Shown here: positions 42,966 through 51,108 of the stretch, one piece after another
Layout of the letters: every line of letters begins with the position of its first letter
Position numbering within the stretch: position 1 is the stretch's first letter
NCBI GenBank assembly: GCA_003488005.1
Contig: DNND01000126.1
Coordinates: forward strand, 19,219 to 70,326
Length of the DNA: 51,108 bases
From: Blastocatellia bacterium
Lineage (GTDB): Bacteria; Acidobacteriota; Blastocatellia; Pyrinomonadales; Pyrinomonadaceae
Reading direction: 5' to 3'
Made by a program: the position numbers and the translations under genes
The notes under the pieces: model-generated
Told to the model about the DNA's origin: nothing
Database searches by the model: none
What the model saw: only the letters and a program-made list of their open reading frames with translations

Positions 42966-43229
42966 GGTGTGAAATGCCAATCACTGAGGCCAGAGCCAAA
43001 CCGTGAATGTCCCCTTTGATCATGTCTTTATTTTCGACAAAGTATCCAAGATGCTGCCGTATTGCAGACCTTCCAGAAAGGTTATGATCGAAGCTGCTGG
43101 CGGTCCGGTTTTGAGTTCCGCGTGGCAGGTCTAAAGTGCGTACCAACTGCCTTGCTGGGGAGGTAGCAGCTGCCTCCGCCTTTTCGGGAGCGAGCGGAAT
43201 AAGGAACGGAATCTCAATGAAGGGGAATT

Positions 43230-43478
43230 ATGTCATTAATAGACTGCCCGAAATGCGGGAATAAGACTGCCGACGATGCCTCGGAATGTCCAAAGTGCGG
43301 TAGCCCGTCAGTCAAGAAGCTAAAAAACAATAAAGCGCGGAACAATCGATACGCGGTCGGCGTGATCGCTTTGGCTCTCCTGCTTCTTGTTGGCCTTTAC
43401 TACCTTTGGTTTGGCCCTAGACTGTTTCCTAAGAACGAACTTCCCAAGGGGCCAGGCTCTTCTCAAAACCGGCGTTAG
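43230..43478 (+). CDS. Small zinc-ribbon single-TM protein
   Basis: This 82-residue protein has an N-terminal zinc ribbon (DCPKCGNKTADDASECPKCG) and a TM helix (AVGVIALALLLLVGLYYLWF, residues about 43-62), then a short tail outside. Small ribbon-TM proteins of this type are common in acidobacteria. Function unknown. Confidence 0.65.
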   Translation: MSLIDCPKCGNKTADDASECPKCGSPSVKKLKNNKARNNRYAVGVIALALLLLVGLYYLWFGPRLFPKNELPKGPGSSQNRR

Positions 43479-43552
43479 GTCAGTCGGCTAGTAGTTTGCT
43501 TTCGGGTGGCACAATCCCGAAATGAGCATTGGCTTTACAAGAGGACAAACTT

Positions 43553-43951
43553 ATGAAGATCGTCTGCATCATCGCCGCGTTGCTGGCCACCTCAGTAACA
43601 ACAGCCGGCAAAACGTCAAATCGTCAGCTTACGCGTTCGATCTATAAAAACCTCGACGCCATGTGCCGCGGCGGGCATGGTAACCTACCGTCGACAAACC
43701 AAGCTTGCGATGTGAGAACCAAGGTCAGCGCTTTGCAACGCAGCCAAGCCGCACCGGATCTCGGCAACGAGCAGGCGAACGCGGACCTAGCGCTTTCGAT
43801 ATACAAAGATCTCGATGCGATGTGCCGCGGCGGGGGTGGTGATCGACCAGAGACTCAACAAGTCTGTGTCGGGAGAAACAAGACCAGCGCGCTTCTACGC
43901 AACATGGGATACTGCTGGCGAGGCTCTTGGTGGAAGAAGTGTCGTTCATAA
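43553..43951 (+). CDS. Secreted protein with tandem Cys repeats
   Basis: This 132-residue protein is shown from the ATG at 43553, which gives a signal peptide MKIVCIIAALLATSVTTA and drops an 8-residue extension. Two copies of one module follow: SIYKNLDAMCRGGHGNLPST followed by NQAC, and SIYKDLDAMCRGGGGDRPET followed by QQVC. Each ends in a K-x-SALQR/LLR segment. Each copy has two Cys, so a disulfide-linked extracellular fold is likely. The C-terminus adds CWRGSWWKKC. No family was recognised. Confidence 0.65.
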   Translation: MKIVCIIAALLATSVTTAGKTSNRQLTRSIYKNLDAMCRGGHGNLPSTNQACDVRTKVSALQRSQAAPDLGNEQANADLALSIYKDLDAMCRGGGGDRPETQQVCVGRNKTSALLRNMGYCWRGSWWKKCRS

Positions 43952-44241
43952 ATTGAAGCTTGCTTACGCGCCAGCGCTGAAATTGATTATGAAGCCCTCC
44001 CCTCAAAACGAGTATCGAATTGAAACTATTAGTGTTGAGTTGACAGTTGGTGCGGTGGAACTGTAGTTAAAGGAAAAACAACTCTATCGCGTTTAAGGGC
44101 CTAGTGATTCTTGCGCGACCGGTGGGAAGTATCGAGCTGCTTTCATTAATATTAATCGACTTGCTCATTTTTGCCTTCTTCATAAACGCGAAGAATCTCA
44201 ACCTTTGACAGCGGCGCAACGACCTCAGGCCTAAACGGCTC
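43952..44241. other. Intergenic region
   Basis: Only short frames without ribosome-binding sites occur here. I see no gene, repeat or structured RNA that I can support. Confidence 0.4.
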
Positions 44242-45615
44242 TTAGCAGATGAGCAGATCGCGATATTCTTCAGGGTCTAAATAGATTTCGGATTGTTCGT
44301 TTGAATTCTCCTTTTCCAAGTCGGAGTCAGTAAGTTCTGGATACCATTTCCTGAGTCGTTCTCGGTTAACCGTCTTCCTGAACATCAACATTGTAGTCGG
44401 ATCCTTGCCATTGTGAATCCCATTTAACTCCTCTCGTTCCCTTTGAGTTAACCTTTTCCCATTCCGTATTTCCTTAGCCTTCTTTTGCATAAAGTCACGG
44501 AAAGTGAATGGAACTTGCTCTTCTTTAGGAAGTGACAGGTCAACCAATTTCCTGTCTACGATTTCCCTGTGCGTCGACGGATTGATCTTTCCGTCATGCT
44601 TTTTCCATAGTTGATAGATAGCCGAGTTTTCATTCTCGGGCGGCGCATCTCCGCGCTGAGCATTTAAGGCAATTCGTTCCTCTCTGGATAATCTGTTCCA
44701 GTCTTCATTGATTCTCCGCAGGTCTTGCTTCAGTTCATCCCCGTCTACAAAACTTTGGTCTGGGCGTAAAAGTGCCGGCACGAGCCTGCGATGCTTTTTG
44801 TCCCTTGACGAGAAGACTTGTGTGTTGGGCAAGTAATAACAATATTCCAGATCTTTTCGATCGTTTTTGTCGGGCTTGAAGAGTTGGGGGTTGGTCAGTC
44901 CAAGATTCCAGAGGAAATTCGCTCTCAAGCAAAAGAACGCGTAGGGCGCGAATACTTCAAACGCCTTTCGACCCTCGTTGGACCAACGAAGGGCGACTCT
45001 CTTTATTGATACTGCCGGAATCCCAAATTCATGAGCCAGGATAATGGATAATTCAGGCAAGAGCCTACGATTTGCCAGCAGTTCATCAACCGTGGCAACT
45101 AAGTCCTCATCAGTCTTTGGATCAGCAAAAGACAGTCCAGCCCTCGTTATCGCGTCCGTATATAGTTTGAAATTAAGTAGCCCCTCTTTGCCACGGCGGA
45201 ATCGTCGGGCCCAAACTTTCTCTTCGCTGGTAAATTCGCCCCCCTCCCACCTCGCCAATATCTCGTCTTCAAGTGGTGTTTCCACGATGGTCGCTAACGA
45301 ACCGCTTTCTGTCCGGACGACCGTTTCCCCGGAAGCAAGAAAGCGTCCGTCCATTGGAATTTCGCGGCCTAGAAGGGAGTTTGCCAAGCGCGTGCGAAAG
45401 TTCAATGTCAAGCCGTGATTTCCACTGACACGATATGTGTTGGCGGCTATTCTGGTTGCGGTGCGCGAGTCTGATTCTTTGGTTAAATCCGCGAGTATCT
45501 CATCAGTGAGTATGTGCGGGACGATTTGAAAAAAGTATCTATCCAGCGAATCAACCTCGGAGTTGTTCAAGCCGTAGACGACCGACTTATCGAGAATGAT
45601 TCTTAGTCCACGCAT
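44242..45615 (-). CDS. Unknown protein with PIN-like N-terminus
   Basis: This 457-residue protein starts MRGLRIILDKSVVYGLNN, a strand ending in an Asp like the first catalytic residue of PIN-like RNases, followed by VPHILTDEILADLTKESD. Later segments carry FADPKTDEDLVATVDELL. The C-terminal 150 residues are charged and helical (NRLSREERIALNAQ, LTQREREELNGIHN). A PIN assignment is tentative because only the first Asp is clear. It lies downstream of the split gene 45743-47087. Confidence 0.5.
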   Translation of the reverse strand: MRGLRIILDKSVVYGLNNSEVDSLDRYFFQIVPHILTDEILADLTKESDSRTATRIAANTYRVSGNHGLTLNFRTRLANSLLGREIPMDGRFLASGETVVRTESGSLATIVETPLEDEILARWEGGEFTSEEKVWARRFRRGKEGLLNFKLYTDAITRAGLSFADPKTDEDLVATVDELLANRRLLPELSIILAHEFGIPAVSIKRVALRWSNEGRKAFEVFAPYAFFCLRANFLWNLGLTNPQLFKPDKNDRKDLEYCYYLPNTQVFSSRDKKHRRLVPALLRPDQSFVDGDELKQDLRRINEDWNRLSREERIALNAQRGDAPPENENSAIYQLWKKHDGKINPSTHREIVDRKLVDLSLPKEEQVPFTFRDFMQKKAKEIRNGKRLTQREREELNGIHNGKDPTTMLMFRKTVNRERLRKWYPELTDSDLEKENSNEQSEIYLDPEEYRDLLIC

Positions 45616-45740
45616 TGGAATTTCCAGCTCAAAGTTACAGGCTGGTTGGCAGCCTCGCTCAATACTGAAGCAGATTGAACTTGCCGTTTCCCGCCTTGCG
45701 ATAGGGCCACCGCTAAGTTAGCAACGCAGCCTCAAAAGGG

Positions 45741-45837
45741 CCTCAAGCTCCACGAGCGAGTGCCTGCGACCTGGGACTCTTGGTATGAGTGCGTTTCGTT
45801 CCGGTGCTATTCTCAAGACCAACCAGCGTTAGGATGT
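45741..45837. repeat. Copy 1 of a 95 bp duplicated segment (gene end)
   Basis: This segment is the 3' end of the split gene. It matches 49804-49898 over about 95 bp with roughly 85-90% identity by eye; shared blocks include GCGAGTGCCTGCGAC and CTCAAGACCAACCAGC. It is the in-place copy because it is part of a full gene. Confidence 0.75.
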
Positions 45838-46756
45838 CTTTGACTGCCCTGCTAACAACGCTCCGGTCCGGAGCTTTGCGGATTTGTTTGTCAGTCGCGC
45901 AAAGGTAACGGACTATCACGATGCCACCAGTCTTCTCATAGTCGGCGTCAATCAGCTCTCTAATCACAGCCCATGCTTTCTGTTCGTCACCAGTCCTCTT
46001 GTATGGCGCGAAGAGGTCGTCGCGTCCCCCTGCGCGCAGTGCGTTGATGACCCTCGATGTGGGATCCTCCTGTTGAGTGTAAGTAATCGCTCGCTCCAAC
46101 AATAATGCCAGCGCCGTATCGACATCGTCACTGTTCGTGTAGTGAGAGAACTCCCCGACAGTCTGCTCGCGCGTGAGTCCTTTGGGACTCGATTCGCGCA
46201 ATACTTCTGCGACCGCAACAGCGCGCTCTTCGAATTCTACGATCTCATCGAGTGTCTTTATAGGAGCGACGTGAAATTCAACTGCCCACTTAATATGATT
46301 GGACAGTGAGGGTTTTCGATTGATCTTTACGAGTCCGCTTACGGCCTTATCTGTTGCTTTCAACGTTTCGCTGATATGCCAATTGAGAACCTTGGTAAAC
46401 CGCTTCAGTACTTCGTAATACGGTTCGAGTTTCCCGTCTATCCTTTCTTCATCCGAGTTAAGCAGTTCTAACAATGGCTTTCGACGCTTGTCGCTTAGGT
46501 ATAGTTCGAATTCCGCTAATAATTTTTGCTTGTCGACATCAGATTCCTCTGCGCCTGCCACAGCGCTTTCCGCGGCGCTTTCGGCGGAACCTTCAGCGGC
46601 AATTTGCGTTGCAATAGATGGATGTAAAATCGTGGAGCGGCACGTGCTTGACTCCCCGCGCCGAGGCCAATGAATAAAAGCAGAAGGTGGGCGAGCATAA
46701 GAAGTCTCTAACTCGTGAAGCATTTCCGCATGCACTATGGTCGCGACACAACCCAT
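45743..46756 (-). CDS. C-terminal part of a frameshifted unknown gene
   Basis: The first ATG gives 337 residues, but this frame is open further upstream to about 46864 and translates to protein-like sequence (FSEIAERLPSIDVDINNSPA). That sequence directly continues the 89-residue protein at 46818-47087 once one base is dropped from the C6 run at 46853-46858 (G6 on the coding strand). The two parts are therefore one gene, with a repaired length of about 447 residues. The C-terminal part is acidic and helical, ending in a basic KRTHTKSPRSQALARGA. A diverged 95 bp copy of this gene end lies at 49804-49898. Confidence 0.6.
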   Translation of the reverse strand: MGCVATIVHAEMLHELETSYARPPSAFIHWPRRGESSTCRSTILHPSIATQIAAEGSAESAAESAVAGAEESDVDKQKLLAEFELYLSDKRRKPLLELLNSDEERIDGKLEPYYEVLKRFTKVLNWHISETLKATDKAVSGLVKINRKPSLSNHIKWAVEFHVAPIKTLDEIVEFEERAVAVAEVLRESSPKGLTREQTVGEFSHYTNSDDVDTALALLLERAITYTQQEDPTSRVINALRAGGRDDLFAPYKRTGDEQKAWAVIRELIDADYEKTGGIVIVRYLCATDKQIRKAPDRSVVSRAVKDILTLVGLENSTGTKRTHTKSPRSQALARGA

Positions 46757-46817
46757 TCTACTCTTTTTTCCAAGCAGCGCTGCTAATAATTTTGCTGGTG
46801 AGTTATTGATGTCGACG

Positions 46818-47087
46818 TCAATTGAAGGCAGGCGCTCGGCAATCTCTGAAAACCCCCCGAGCGGCTACCGCGGCCTTTCGGGCTAACTCATTCTCACCCT
46901 CTGACAGTGAGAGTACGATCAGTCCTTCCTCCCACCTTGCTCGCCAGGTGAGGTCAGCGTCCGACTTGAACGCCCGCGCATAAGCACAAACAGGGATTGC
47001 CAATCTTCGCGCGGCGGCCGCGACCGAGTTCACAGATAGTCCACCAAAGCGTCCGCTCTTGGAAAGATCGCGATCGGCAACGATCAT
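46818..47087 (-). CDS. N-terminal part of a frameshifted unknown gene
   Basis: This 89-residue frame begins at an ATG and reads MIVADRDLSKSGRFGGLSVN, then a helical segment (SVAAAARRLAIPVCAYARAF). It ends nine or so codons after a G6 run; dropping one G from that run joins it in frame to the larger protein downstream. It is divergent from the small gene at 47124. Alone it is probably a truncated product. No family was recognised. Confidence 0.5.
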   Translation of the reverse strand: MIVADRDLSKSGRFGGLSVNSVAAAARRLAIPVCAYARAFKSDADLTWRARWEEGLIVLSLSEGENELARKAAVAARGVFRDCRAPAFN

Positions 47088-47123
47088 TGTGACATTGTCG
47101 TACGGAGGCTTCTTAAATAGGCT

Positions 47124-47462
47124 ATGGCACTCAGAATGGTGGACTTTGACGAAATAGACAATTGGGACTCCGGTCTTTCCGCGGCGTTAAGCCCCCATCT
47201 TCCGAACTCCGTTGGAGCGACGCTGGAAACGGCGGCGCCGGAGTACGTTGAGGATGCGCGGGACCTTCTGTTTGAATTAACCGATCGAGATGCAATCATC
47301 GACGCAACGCTAACTTGGATTCGGTCGACAAAGATCGCGGGGTATCATCGCTCGCGATTGGTCGATGAAGAAATTGCGGCAATCCGAGCGGAGGGTTTGA
47401 TTCCCCTAAACTCGGAAGCGCGCCGTCAAACCGACCCACTACCGCGACAGCAAACTTGTTGA
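47124..47462 (+). CDS. Small unknown protein, possibly truncated
   Basis: This 112-residue acidic protein is divergent from the split gene. Its C-terminal third, GYHRSRLVDEEIAAIRAEGL followed by IPL, resembles the start of longer toxin- or ART-like proteins in which a YHxxRL...GL.PL segment is followed by a further domain. Here the frame ends soon afterwards in LPRQQTC, so the gene may be truncated or frameshifted. No function is assigned. Confidence 0.45.
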   Translation: MALRMVDFDEIDNWDSGLSAALSPHLPNSVGATLETAAPEYVEDARDLLFELTDRDAIIDATLTWIRSTKIAGYHRSRLVDEEIAAIRAEGLIPLNSEARRQTDPLPRQQTC

Positions 47463-47663
47463 CTTTTCCCGCCCGCTGTCATATCGTGCCGCCGCCCTTA
47501 CAGATCTCTTTGCATTAAAGTCTAATGACTGACTCCCCACCAGTTGTCCTCGCAACAACTACGCCGACTCAGCCAGTTTTCTTTAATTAACCCGTCAACT
47601 TTAGACCCGGTGTCTTGGTCTAACCAAAGCCCTGGATCCTCATTCGTTATGGAGGAAATCGCC

Positions 47664-48605
47664 ATGACAGTCGAGCGCGCGAGTGTGCGAGCCATAGTAA
47701 TTCTTGTTTTGTTGGCTTTCGTCATAGGAACCTCCGGTCTTGCCTACGCTCAAAAATTTCAAAACAAGAAATATGAGCTGACCATCTTCGTGGATGAAGG
47801 TCACGGACTTACTGAGGCGACTGGCCATGTCTTCGTCGGTTTGTCTGACGGCCAGTCCACCGTCTACAAGGGTTGGTACTCCGAAAATCCCTTGTTGGCG
47901 CCAGTGGCGAAAGGTGGTGGAGAGGTGCGGGATGACTCACCGCACAGCTGGGACGTTAAGAAAACTTACGAAATTGGTGAGCAAGGTTATCGCGATGCCA
48001 TGAAAATGACCGAGACTTGGAACAACCAAAAGATTGATTGGGGCTTTGGTGAACACTGCGGGGACTTTGCAGAGATAATCGCTAACCGTGCTGGGGTAAA
48101 GCTGGACTTACCGGACAGGTTTACTGGGATAAACCGTCCCGGGTTATTTGGAGACTACCTGCGAAAGCATGGCGGCGTAGAGAGAGGATCGGAATCTTCG
48201 GAACCCACTGGCAAAGATCGTCAGAACATGTGCTCCGCAAAACTGTCCAGCAGTTACGTTTTTGGCGTCAATCGTTTTGTGAATACTCGGATTGTTATCC
48301 AGCGCGGAGACAAATTAACGATTCGCGCGGCCGGTCTGGTCAGTTTTGGGTTCCTGGCGGGCCCGGGAGGACCGCAAGGGATTCTATTCAACCCGGATTA
48401 TAATTATTTTCCTGACCTCACGCATGGTTGCCTCATCGCCAGAGTACGAAACACAGGCGCTGAGGATGAATGGGCATATGTTGGTCCCGGGGTGTCAGTG
48501 ATTTCTGAAGTGCCTGGCATCCTTGAGCTTGATGTCAACGACAATGATCCGGATAACAATGTAGGTGAGTTCCGAGTAGAAGTAAGTCTCTGTCGGGCAC
48601 GTTAG
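47664..48605 (+). CDS. Secreted protein with LecA-like lectin C-terminus
   Basis: The ATG at 47664 has a GGAGGAAAT site just upstream. The 313-residue protein has a signal peptide (MTVERASVRAIVILVLLAFV, cleaved near AYA-QKF). The first domain contains GHVFVGLSDGQSTVYKGWY and GEHCGDFAEIIANRAGVKL, whose Cys and preceding His could belong to a papain- or amidase-like hydrolase. The C-terminal domain (IVIQRGDKLTIRAAGLVSFG, HGCLIARVRN, ELDVNDNDPDNNVGEFRVEV) matches the LecA galactose-lectin fold, with the DVNDNDPDN calcium site. Together it looks like a secreted carbohydrate-targeted enzyme. Catalytic residues are not proven. Confidence 0.7.
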   Translation: MTVERASVRAIVILVLLAFVIGTSGLAYAQKFQNKKYELTIFVDEGHGLTEATGHVFVGLSDGQSTVYKGWYSENPLLAPVAKGGGEVRDDSPHSWDVKKTYEIGEQGYRDAMKMTETWNNQKIDWGFGEHCGDFAEIIANRAGVKLDLPDRFTGINRPGLFGDYLRKHGGVERGSESSEPTGKDRQNMCSAKLSSSYVFGVNRFVNTRIVIQRGDKLTIRAAGLVSFGFLAGPGGPQGILFNPDYNYFPDLTHGCLIARVRNTGAEDEWAYVGPGVSVISEVPGILELDVNDNDPDNNVGEFRVEVSLCRAR

Positions 48606-48833
48606 GATAGTTATTTGGGATCACCTCCGGGTGACTCTATTCCAGCCGGATAGGATCGAAGCCCTCGGCAAGTCAAACCTCAAGAACAGGTAACAGGAAC
48701 CGAACAAGGTCAACCCTTCAGATTGACGCAAGTAGTCGCAGTCTCCTGGACTCAGTTAGCGCAAAACGAGCAAACGCAATTGGCGTTCAGCTTCGGCTGA
48801 AGCGAGATAGAAACTACCCGCCAAAAACGCTAC

Positions 48834-48859
48834 AAACCCGACAGGTTCCTGTCGGGTTT
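48834..48859 (+). terminator. Terminator-like hairpin downstream of lectin gene
   Basis: AAACCCGACAGG (48834-48845) and CCTGTCGGGTTT (48848-48859) are perfect inverted arms around a tight loop; in practice a stem of about 10-11 bp forms, followed by TTATC. It lies 230 bases after the lectin gene, is symmetrical and could act in both directions. Confidence 0.6.
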
Positions 48860-49084
48860 ATCGGCTTCAGCAGCCTTGCGGCGGATCACCTTTCAGGCGA
48901 AAGGGGCGATGGTCGCCAGTTCATGTTCTAGAGATCGAGGCCCGTATTGGCGAGCGACTCTCCACGTCTTCGTTTGGGTCGATAAATCTGTCTATTCAAT
49001 ATCTTTACTAATCTTTACTAGTAGATCTATCGGTGTTATACACTGGGCGTTCCTACACCCTCATAATCTTCGGAGAAATTCCCC

Positions 49085-49252
49085 ATGAAAAAGTCCATTG
49101 CGCTGAAACGCACCGCCTCAGCTCTGATAATTCTCCTTTTGGCTTTTTTGGCACTCCTAAATTTACCCATTGGTCACACCATGGCGACTAGAGCGGCAGC
49201 GGTACAGGAGGGCCAAGTCAAGGTCGAGGTGCGAGATTTATGTCGCCGTTAA
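49085..49252 (+). pseudogene. Truncated secreted protein (signal peptide plus stub)
   Basis: An ATG with a GGAG site 9 bases upstream opens MKKSIALKRTASALIILLLA, a typical signal peptide, then a short mature part (AAAVQEGQVKVEVRDLCRR). It stops after 55 codons, just where the 3' end of the lytic transglycosylase remnant begins on the other strand. The real start and signal with almost no mature protein suggest that the rest was lost at the junction near 49233-49240. Confidence 0.55.
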
Positions 49253-49634
49253 ATCTCCTCAACAACCACTTAAGATATTTGGTTCCAGCCTCAACGTTTG
49301 CCTCTGCATTGTACGGTTCGGTATTGCCAAATCGCTTAGCGGTGGCGGGCATCAACTGCATCAGGCCTTGCGCGCCTACCTGCGAAATAGCTTCATTCTC
49401 GTATCGCGATTCTTGTTTGATTACTGCGTGGATAAAGCGTGGGTCAACACCCGCGCGCTCGCCTGCGCGGTAAATGATCCAGTCCAGATCGGCGTCTCCC
49501 GAGATTGAAACGTTTGATGAGGTGTCGAAATCCGTCGTCCCCGTGTGGTAGGTCTGGGCATTAGTCATGACAGGGGAGTTGAAGGCGAAGATCATGAGCG
49601 CTAGAATTAGTACAAAACCGCGATTGTGTTTCAT
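49218..49634 (-). pseudogene. Truncated lytic transglycosylase (SLT domain)
   Basis: The N-terminus has a signal peptide (MKHNRGFVLILALMIFAFNS). The SLT domain follows: VDPRFIHAVIKQESRYENEA (catalytic Glu in KQES) and GAQGLMQLMPATAKRFG, then AEANVEAGTKYLKWLLRRFN. The family would continue with a Tyr-Asn-Ala-Gly segment (AAYNAGEG...), but here the frame runs into unrelated bases and ends in DINLAPRP. The missing segment normally forms part of the active-site cleft, so activity is doubtful. Confidence 0.8.
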
Positions 49635-50331
49635 TGTGGAGTCTCCTCTCTTACCTGTCAGATGGCTAAAACTATTCGAGCGCTGCTCCTAGGCATCAAT
49701 AAACCTACAATGAAATTAACTCAAATTCCCAATGGTGCAATACTGACAACCCGCATAAAGCAAAAAGAAGAGAGCAGAAATGCGGTAATATCTATAAAGG
49801 GCACTCAAGCTCCACGGGCGAGTGCCTGCGACCCGCTGCTTTTGGTGTGAGTACGTTTTGTTCCGGTACTCTTCTCAAGACCAACCAGCATTAGGATGTG
49901 CCGCGACTGCAGGGCTGCGAGTTACTCGTTAGGCCAGATGTGTTTGGTCGAATGTCGTCGCAGACCTCTGACAAACCCGCTCTGACGGTCACACAGCGAC
50001 TGCGCCCTTCAAGAACGACTTCGCTTGCATCCAGGGGCCGCGAGCAGGCACGCAGCGATCAACAAGACCACACGCGCGGTAGCCAAGGTGGATCTGACGA
50101 CCAATATAAAGCGCGCGATACGGAAGCAGTGGAAGCCTATAGCCTCACGTAACTAACACGCTTAACAGCTAAGACGCTGGCGATGCAGGTCATGTTCCCA
50201 CTGCCCCTGCTTTGATTGTTGTGCAAGGATCGGGGATTATTGTGATGTATGAATCTTTTTAGTGCGCCGCCCGTTCTTATATATTCTTGGCGCACTCAGT
50301 TTTCCATGTGGTTCTAAGAGGATATTTCAGA
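49635..50331. other. Gene-poor region between SLT remnant and cydB
   Basis: Apart from the displaced 95 bp copy, no gene is supported. A frame of 84 codons at 49898-50152 has no ribosome-binding site and is low in protein-like features. The region probably holds regulatory DNA and decayed sequence. Confidence 0.45.
49804..49898. repeat. Copy 2 of the 95 bp duplicated segment (displaced gene end)
   Basis: This is a diverged copy of 45741-45837 in the same orientation. No gene body for it remains here: flanking sequence does not match the rest of the split gene. It is probably a leftover of a lost paralogue or of a rearrangement. Confidence 0.75.
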
Positions 50332-51108
50332 TCAACTGAGTTTCCGACTTGCCGAAGGAGGAGCGGCAGACACTTCACTTTTGAAAATGCGGAACAGGTA
50401 ATAGTAAGAAGGAAAGAGCACGAGCACCCCCACAGAAAGCGCGATGATTAGCAACCGCAATGTGACGTGCGGCGCGGCAGCGGAGTAGATAGTGATGTCC
50501 GGTTCGACAAGATACGGGAATTGCGCAAACGCCCAGCCAAGGAGAATCAGAGTTACCTGTGCTGCCGCACAGAGGCGTGCCACTCTGTATTTTCTGATCC
50601 ACAAAGTATAGAACGCGCCCACGGCGACTACTGCGGTGCCGAGGTGCAACGCTAACGCCCACCAGCTTCGGCTGATACCAGCGCGCACGGTCGGTGCGCC
50701 CGTTCCGGCTAATAGAAAAACGATTAATGCCAATATGCCGACTGCGAAGCCTGCGATCAACGCTCGCATTCGAAAATCTTCCTGCAGTTCTGGCTGAGAC
50801 GCTTCTACAGTCAAATAAACCGCCGCGAGAAATGCGAACAACGAGAGCGCGAAAAAGCCCACGGCAAAAGGAAACGGCGCCAGCCACGACTTGAGAAACC
50901 CTGATACCACTACACCATTTTCAACCCGGATAGTTCCCGATGCGATAGCGCCGAGCACGATGCCCAACAGCACCGGCGTGATGATGCTGGCTATCGAGAA
51001 GAGCAAGCTCCAACGACGCTGCACGTCATCGCGCTGCGCATCATGAGCGCGAAACGTAAACGTTGTGCCCCGCAGGACGATGCCGATCAGCAACAGCGTG
51101 AGTGGAAT
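50332..51108 (-). CDS. cydB: Cytochrome bd oxidase subunit II, 5' end outside window
   Basis: The frame is open to the window edge, so the N-terminus is missing. The visible 259 residues have about seven TM helices and CydB features: LIGIVLRGTTFTFRAHDAQR near the beginning, then LLGIVLGAIASGTI and FALSLFAFLAAVYL. CydB, with CydA, forms the bd-type quinol oxidase that reduces oxygen to water at low oxygen. CydA would lie upstream, outside this window. The family is clear, although CydB-like subunits of related oxidases cannot be excluded. Confidence 0.85.
   Translation of the reverse strand: MPLTLLLIGIVLRGTTFTFRAHDAQRDDVQRRWSLLFSIASIITPVLLGIVLGAIASGTIRVENGVVVSGFLKSWLAPFPFAVGFFALSLFAFLAAVYLTVEASQPELQEDFRMRALIAGFAVGILALIVFLLAGTGAPTVRAGISRSWWALALHLGTAVVAVGAFYTLWIRKYRVARLCAAAQVTLILLGWAFAQFPYLVEPDITIYSAAAPHVTLRLLIIALSVGVLVLFPSYYYLFRIFKSEVSAAPPSASRKLS

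Noticed and set aside
48876..49088. 70-codon plus-strand frame
   Set aside because: It overlaps the start of the signal-peptide gene, has no ribosome-binding site and is not protein-like.
49898..50152. 84-codon plus-strand frame
   Set aside because: No ribosome-binding site, biased composition and location next to a displaced gene fragment.

Overview
The window looks like chromosomal DNA of an acidobacterium, probably class Blastocatellia (subdivision 4). This is inferred from the moderate GC content, a Cys-rich zinc-ribbon protein opening with MKQCRTCNRTYTDNSLNFC (a style common in that group), and a housekeeping block of ssb, miaB, a DUF151 bifunctional nuclease, parA and parB. No rRNA, tRNA or CRISPR array was recognised. 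The window opens inside an FtsK/SpoIIIE gene and closes inside cydB.

Layout. (1) 1-5.7 kb: a translationally coupled operon like a type VII secretion locus: FtsK/SpoIIIE ATPase, two WXG100-like proteins, an Ala-rich coiled-coil protein with a toxin-like C-terminus, a candidate immunity protein, a third helical protein and a tail-anchored protein. (2) 5.8-9.9 kb: core genes ssb, miaB, DUF151 nuclease, parA, parB. (3) 10-13.4 kb: small unknown genes, then a three-gene MNIO (DUF692) RiPP-type operon whose Cys-containing 76-residue peptide is a candidate substrate. (4) 13.7-19.9 kb: accessory genes (PD-(D/E)XK-like, SEC-C, membrane proteins, an overlapping HEPN/GNAT pair). (5) 20.1-27.0 kb: a Tn7-like transposition module (tniQ, tnsC, tnsB, tnsA on the minus strand) with an ECF-type sigma gene next to a clear transposon end made of 43-44 bp repeats. 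(6) 27-30.9 kb: an unknown gene behind a structured leader, an XRE regulator, a NERD-like membrane protein and a two-TM protein. (7) 31.0-36.4 kb: a RiPP cluster with a 67-residue precursor, an FxsB-type radical SAM/SPASM enzyme, an HExxH peptide-modification protein and an 896-residue protein that joins ParB-like, 2OG-Fe(II) oxygenase, Cys-rich and protein-kinase modules. (8) 36.4-42.2 kb: probable defence genes, including DUF3800, Shedu (DUF4263) and a DUF4236-FtsK fusion directly upstream of Shedu. (9) 42.3-50.3 kb: unknown and decaying genes, including a gene split at a G6 tract, two genes cut off where they meet 3' to 3', and a displaced 95 bp copy of a gene end. (10) 50.3 kb to the end: cydB.

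The strongest candidates for undescribed biology are the four-module tailoring protein with its precursor, the MNIO operon with its unusual start, the DUF4236-FtsK/Shedu pair, the Tn7-like element with its own sigma factor, and the pseudoknot-capable leader at 27.9-28.0 kb. Family names come from motif recognition by eye; no database search was run.
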